From Euonymus europaeus (taxonomy: Eukaryota > Streptophyta > Magnoliopsida > Celastrales > Celastraceae), in NCBI GenBank assembly GCA_963580455.1, contig OY756966.1, positions 13,581,001-13,645,000 of the forward strand: 64,000 nt of DNA. Reading direction: 5' to 3'. The notes beneath the pieces were generated by a model. That model was not told the origin of the DNA, searched no databases, and saw only the letters and a program-made list of their open reading frames with translations. The stretch's first letter is position 1. The number at the start of each line of letters is the position of its first letter. A program made the translations under genes and the position numbers. This document shows, in pieces, positions 58,728-64,000 of the stretch.

Positions 58728-61099
58728 AACTCTCTCTACCGAGGAGCTTTTAGTGGTTTTATCCATTTGTCATGGAAAGTTGGTGTTTTGGCATCGAAAT
58801 AATGTAGAAAGCTTATACTCGTAAAAGTTGACATAGAAGAACAATAAAAAGTCTATCCCGAGCAACTTTGATAGTCCGAAGTTGCTCAACCCTCTCTATG
58901 GAGGAGCTTTTATCGGTTTTGTCTATTTGTCATAGAAAGTTGTTGTTTTGGCATCGAAATAATGTAGGAAGCTTATACTCGTAAAATTTGACGTAGAAGA
59001 ACAATAAAAACTCTATCCTGAGCAACTTTGATGGTCCGAAGTTGCTCAACTCTCTCTATGGAGGAGCTTTTAACGGTTTTGTCCATTTATCATAGAAAGT
59101 TGGCGTTTTGGCATCGAAATAATGTAGGAAGCTTATACTCGTAAAATTTGACATAGAAGAACAATAGAAAGTCTATCCCGAGCAATTTTGATAGTCCGAA
59201 ATTGCTCAACTCTCTCTATGGAGGAGCTTTTAACGGTTTTGTCCATTTGTCATGGAAAGTTGGTGTTTTGGCATCAAAATATTGTAGGAAGCTTATACTC
59301 GTAAAAATTGACATAGAAGAACAATAAAAAGTCTATCCCAAGCAACTTTCACAGTCCGAAGTTGCTCAACTCTCTATATGGAGGAGCTTTTAACGGTTTT
59401 GTCCATTTGTCATGGAAAGTTGGTGTTTTGGCATCGAAATATTGTAGGAAGCTTATACTCGTAAAAATTGACATAGAAGAACAATAAAAAGTCTATCCCA
59501 AGCAACTTTCACAGTCCGAAGTTGCTCAACTCTCTATATGGAGGAGCTTTTAACGGTTTTGTCCATTTGTCAAAGAAAGTTGGTGTTTTGTGATCGAAAT
59601 AATCTAGGAAGCTTATACTCATAAAATTTGATATATAAGAACAATAGAAAGTCTATCCCGAGAAACTTTGATAGTCCGAAGTTGCTCAACTCTCTCTATG
59701 AAGGAGCTTTTAACGGTTTTGTCCATTTGTCATAGAAAGTTAGTATTTTGTCATTGAAACATTGTACGAAGCTTATACTCGTAAAATTTAAAATAGAAGA
59801 ACAATAAAAAGTTTACCCGAGCAACTTTCACAGTCCGAAGTTGCTCAACTCTCTCTATGGAGGAGCTTTTAACAGTTTTGTCCATTTGTCAAAGAAAATT
59901 GGTGTTTTGGCATCGAAATAATGTAGGAAGCTTATACTCGTAAAATTTGACATAGAAGAACAATAAAAAAGTCTATCCCGATCAATTTTGATAGTCCGAA
60001 GTTGCTCAACTTTCTCTATGGAGGAGCTTTTAACGGTTTTGTCCATTTGTCATAGAAAGTTGGTGTTTTGGCATCGAAATAATATAGGAAACTTATACTC
60101 GGAAAAATTGACATAGAAGAATAATAAAAAGTCTATCCCAAGCAACTTTCACAGTCCGAAGTTGTTCAACTCCCTCTATAGAGGAGCTTTTAACGGTTTT
60201 GTCCATTTGTTATAGAAAGTTGGTGTTTTGGCACCGAAATAATGTAGGAAGCTTATACTCGTAAAATTTGACATAGAAGAACAATAAAAAGTCTATCCCG
60301 AGCGACTTTCACAGTACGAAGTTGCTCAACTCTCTCTATGGAGGAGCTTTTAACGGTTTCGTCCATTTGTCAAAGAAAGTTGGTGTTTTGGCATCGAAAT
60401 AATCTAGGAAGCTTATACTCGTAACATTTGACATATAAGAACAATAGAAATTGTACACCGAGCAACTTTGATGGTCCGAAGTTGCTCCACTCTCTCTATG
60501 GAGGAGCTTTTAACGGTTTTGTCCATTTGTCATAGAAAGTTGGTGTTTTGGCATCGAAATAATGTAGGAAGCTTATACTCGTAACATTTGACATATAAGA
60601 ACAATAGAAATTGTACACCGAGCAACTTTGATAGTCCGGAGTTGCTTAACTCTCTCTATGGAGGACCTTTTAATGGTTTTGTCCATTTGTCATAGAAAGT
60701 TGGTGTTTTGGCATCGAAATAATGTAGGAAGCTTATACTCGTAAAATTTGACATAGAAGAACAATAGAAAGTCTATCCCGACCAATTTTGATAGTCCGAA
60801 GTTGCTCAACTCTCTCTATGGAGGAGCTTTTAACGATTTTGTCCATTTGTCATAGAAAGTTGGTGTTTTGGCATCGAAATAATGTAGGAAGCTTATACTC
60901 GTAATATTTGACATATAAGAACAATAGAAATTGTACACCGAGCAACTTTGATAGTCCGGAGTTGCTTAACTCTCTCTATGGAGGACCTTTTAATGGTTTT
61001 GTCCATTTGTCATAGAAAGTTGGTGTTTTGGCATCGAAATAATGTAGGAAGCTTATACTTGTAAAATTTGACATAGAAGAACAATAAAAAGTCTAGCCC

Positions 61100-61127
61100 G
61101 AGCAACTTTGAAAGTTCAAAGTTGCTC
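61100..61127. repeat. extended palindrome, most distal instance
   Basis: Perfect arms, 2400 bases after the previous instance within a 15-unit-spaced copy. Confidence 0.92.
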
Positions 61128-64000
61128 AACTCTCTCTACCGAGGAGCTTTTAATGGTTTTATCCATTTGTCATGGAAAGTTGGTGTTTTGGCATCGAAAT
61201 AATGTAGGAAGCTTATACTCGTAAAAGTTGACATAGAAGAACAATAAAAAGTCTATCCCGAGCAACTTTGATAGTCCGAAGTTGCTCAACCCTCTCTTTG
61301 GAGGAGCTTTTATCGGTTTTGTCTATTTGTCATAGAAAGTTGTTGTTTTGGCATCGAAATAATGTAGGAAGCTTATACTCGTAAAATTTGACGTAGAAGA
61401 ACAATAAAAACTCTATCCCGAGCAACTTTGATGGTCCGAAGTTGCTCAACTCTCTCTATGGAGGAGCATTTAACGGTTTTGTCCATTTATCATAGAAAGT
61501 TGGTGTTTTGGCATCGAAATAATGTAGGAAGCTTATACTCGTAAAAATTGACATATAAGAACAATAGAAAGTCTATCCCGAGAAACTTTGATAGTCCGAA
61601 GTTGCTCAACTCTCTCTATGAAGGAGCTTTTAACAGTTTTGTCCATTTGTCATAGAAAGTTAGTATTTTGGCATTGAAACATTGTACGAAGCTTATACTC
61701 GTAAAATTTAAAATAGAAGAACAATAAAAAGTTTACCCGAGCAACTTTCACAGTTCGAAGTTGCTCAACTCTCTCTATGGAGGAGCTTTTAACCGTTTTG
61801 TCCATTTGTCAAAGAAAATTGGTGTTTTGGCATCGAAATAATGTAGGAAGCTTATACTCGTAAAATTTGACATAGAAGAACAATAAAAAAGTCTATCCCG
61901 AGCAATTTTGATAGTCCGAAGTTGCTCAACTCTCTCAATGGAAGAGCTTTTAACGGTTTTGTCTATTTTTATAGAAAGTTGGTGTTTTGTCATCGAAATA
62001 ATGTAGGAAGCTTATACTCGTAAAATTTGACCTAGAAGAACAATAAAAAGTCGATCCCGAGCAACTTTGATAGTCCGAAGTTGCTCAACTCTCTCTCTGG
62101 AGGAGCTCTTAACGGTTTTGTCCATTTGTCATAAAAAGTTGGTGTTTTGGCGTCGAAATAATCTATGAAGCTTATACTCGTGAAATTTCACATATGAGAA
62201 CAATAAAAATTATACACCGAGCAACTTTGATGGTCCGAAGTTGCTCAACTCTCTCTATGGAGGAGCTTTTAACGGTTTTGTCTATTTTTATAGAAAGTTG
62301 GTGTTTTGTCATCGAAATAATGTAGGAAGCTTATACTCGTAAAATTTGACATAGAAGAACAATAAAAAGTCTATCCCGAGCAACTTTGATCATCCGAAGT
62401 TGTTCAACTCTCTCTATGGAGGAGCTTTTAACGGTTTTGTCCATTTGTCATAGAAAGTCGGTGTTTTGGCACCGAAATAATGTTGGAAGCTTATACTCGT
62501 AAAATTTGACATAGAAGAACAATAAAAAGTCTATCCCGAGCAACTTTCACAGTACGAAGTTGCTCAACTCTCTCTATGGAGTAGCTTTTAACGGTTTCGT
62601 CCATTTGTCAAAGAAAGTTGGTGTTTTGGCATCGAAATAATCTAGGAAGCTTATACTCGTAACATTTGACATATAAGAACAATAGAAATTGTACACCGAG
62701 CAACTTTGATGGTCCGAAGTGTCTCAACTCTCTCTATGGAGGAGCTTTTAACGGTTTTGTCCATTTGTCATAGAAAGTTGGTGTTTTGGCATCGAAATAA
62801 TGTAGGAAGCTTATACTCGTAAAAATTGACATAGAAGAATAATAAAAAGTCTATCCCAAGCAACTTTCACAATCCGAAGTTGTTCAACTCTCTCTATGGA
62901 GGAGCTTTTAACGGTTTTGTCCATTTGTCATAGAAAGTTGGTGTTTTGGCACCGAAATAATGTAGGAAGCTTATACTCGTAAAATTTGACATAGAAGAAC
63001 AATAAAAAGTCTATCCCGAGCAACTTTCACAGTCCGAATTTGCTCAACTCTCTCTATTTAGGAGCTTTTAACGGTTTCGTCCATTTGTCAAGGAAAGTTG
63101 GTGTTTTGGCATCGAAATAATCTAGGAAGCTTATACTCATAAAATTTGACAAATAAGAAGAATAGAAATTGTACACCGAGCAACTTTGATGGTCCGAAGT
63201 TGCTCAACTCTCTCTATGGGGGAGCTTTGAACGGTTTTGTCCATTTGTCATAGAAAGTTTGTGTTTTGTCATCGAAATAATGTAGGAAGCTTATACTCGT
63301 AAAAATTGACATAGAAGAATAATAAAAAGTCTATCCCAAGCAACATTCACAGTCCGAAGTTGCTCAACTCTCTCTATGGAGGTGCTTTTAACGGTTTTGT
63401 CCATTTGTCAAATAAAGTTGGTGTTTTGTCATCGAAATAATCTAGGAAGCTTATACTCATAAAATTTGACGTATAAGAACAATAGAAAGTCTATCCCGAG
63501 AAACTTTGATGGTCCGAAGTTGCTCAACTCTCTCTATGGAGGAGCTTTTAACGGTTTTGTCTATTTTTATAGAAAGTTGGTGTTTTGTCATCGAAATAAT
63601 GTAGGAAGCTTATACTCGTAAAATTTGACATAGAAGAACAATAAAAAGTCTATCCCGAGCAACTTTGATCGTCCGAAGTTGTTAAACTCTCTCTATGGAG
63701 GAGCTTTTAACGGTTTTGTCCATTTGTCATAGAAAGTTGGTGTTTTGGCACCGAAATAAAGTAGGAAGCTTATACTCGTAAAATTTGACATAGAAGAACA
63801 ATAAAAAGTCTATCCCGAGCAACTTTCACAGTACGAAGTTGCTCAACTCTCTCTATGGAGTAGCTTTTAACGGTTTCGTCCATTTGTCAAAGAAAGTTGG
63901 TGTTTTGGCATCGAAATAATCTAGGAAGCTTATACTCGTAAAAATTGACATAGAAGAATAATAAAAGGTCTATCCCAAGCAACTTTCACAATCCGAAGTT

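Larger units (their letters stand above)
1..64000 (+). repeat. 160-bp HindIII satellite array, head-to-tail, fills the window
   Basis: The same 160-base unit recurs from the first to the last base. Taking the HindIII-like position as unit start, starts occur at 154, 313, 1114, 1434, 1594 and so on to 63926, which is about 399 units with a net shortfall of 68 bases. One 123-bp unit explains 37 of those; the rest are one-base indels. All units lie in one orientation and no foreign sequence interrupts them. The consensus is about 37% GC. Unit length close to one nucleosome plus short linker, tandem order and block-wise higher-order copies are typical of eukaryotic centromeric, subtelomeric or knob satellites. 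I cannot name the family or species. No telomere repeat, CENP-B box or transposon was seen. Confidence 0.98.
57016..64000 (+). repeat. right-end mixture with short local duplications
   Basis: Two clear internal copies: about 58500-59135 repeated at about 60900-61535 (offset 2400, 15 units, extended palindromes 58700/61100), and about 59630-60050 repeated at about 61550-61970 (offset 1920; GTTTACCCG and AAAATTTAAAATAG). About 62270-62650 recurs at about 63550-63930 (offset 1279). B-type units with CGTAACATTTG become common (58501, 60421, 60581, 62661). The array continues past the window edge in mid-unit. Confidence 0.75.

Noticed and set aside
1..64000. CRISPR array
   Set aside because: Repeats are 160 bp with no unique spacers; all sequence between landmarks is itself repeated.
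1..64000. Assignment to a named plant satellite family or species
   Set aside because: Monomer length and composition fit many plants; I recognise no diagnostic match to a known family and cannot search.

Overview
The whole 64 kb window is one uninterrupted satellite DNA array. I find no protein-coding gene, RNA gene, transposon, CRISPR array or unique sequence. The repeat unit is 160 bp, about 37% GC, and almost always starts at a HindIII site (AAGCTT). Counting from the first recognisable unit start (154) to the last (63926) gives about 399 head-to-tail units, averaging just under 160 bp. Every unit runs in the same orientation. The array is already mid-unit at base 1 and still running at base 64000, so both edges lie outside the window. 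Such an array points to eukaryotic heterochromatin (centromeric, pericentromeric, subtelomeric or knob). A flowering plant is the likeliest host from the monomer size and composition, but I do not recognise the family and the host is unproven.

Each unit carries a central 28-bp dyad: GAGCAACTT, a 10-base spacer, then AAGTTGCTC. Around it lie an AAAATTT tract, a (CT)4 run, an AACGG core in T-rich DNA, and several T-tracts. Units fall into recurring variant classes with linked differences. The main ones are an A type (GTCTATCCC left of the dyad), a B type (TTGTACACC), a TTATACACC type, a TTTCACAGT loop type, a GGCACCG/TGTGATCG type, a GGAGTTGCTTA type, and a class in which the dyad has become a near-continuous palindrome with 13-bp arms. 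That last class is seen only from about 35.4 to 61.1 kb.

Layout. 0-14.4 kb: A/B-type units organised into a 3679-bp (23-unit) higher-order repeat, copied in tandem and then again after a composite patch. 14.4-30 kb: mixed units with a 7.68-kb-spaced long duplication (15.45-18.8 kb versus 23.1-26.5 kb), a 9-unit tandem repeat (19.7-22.4 kb) with a 7-unit partial copy, and a 10-unit duplication (26.4 versus 28.0 kb). 30-33.9 kb: looser mixture. 33.9-47.7 kb: five successive higher-order units, each opening with the same marker monomer, of 3998, 1440, 1920, 3198 and 3198 bp. 47.7-57 kb: further 11-unit duplications and the single grossly shortened monomer (123 bp). 57-64 kb: older-looking mixture with small local duplications.

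Nothing here works as genes. The biology is that of satellite evolution: unequal exchange and conversion in whole-unit steps, plus any structural role of the dyad in chromatin. Block boundaries below were found by eye from shared variants and are good to roughly one unit unless stated.
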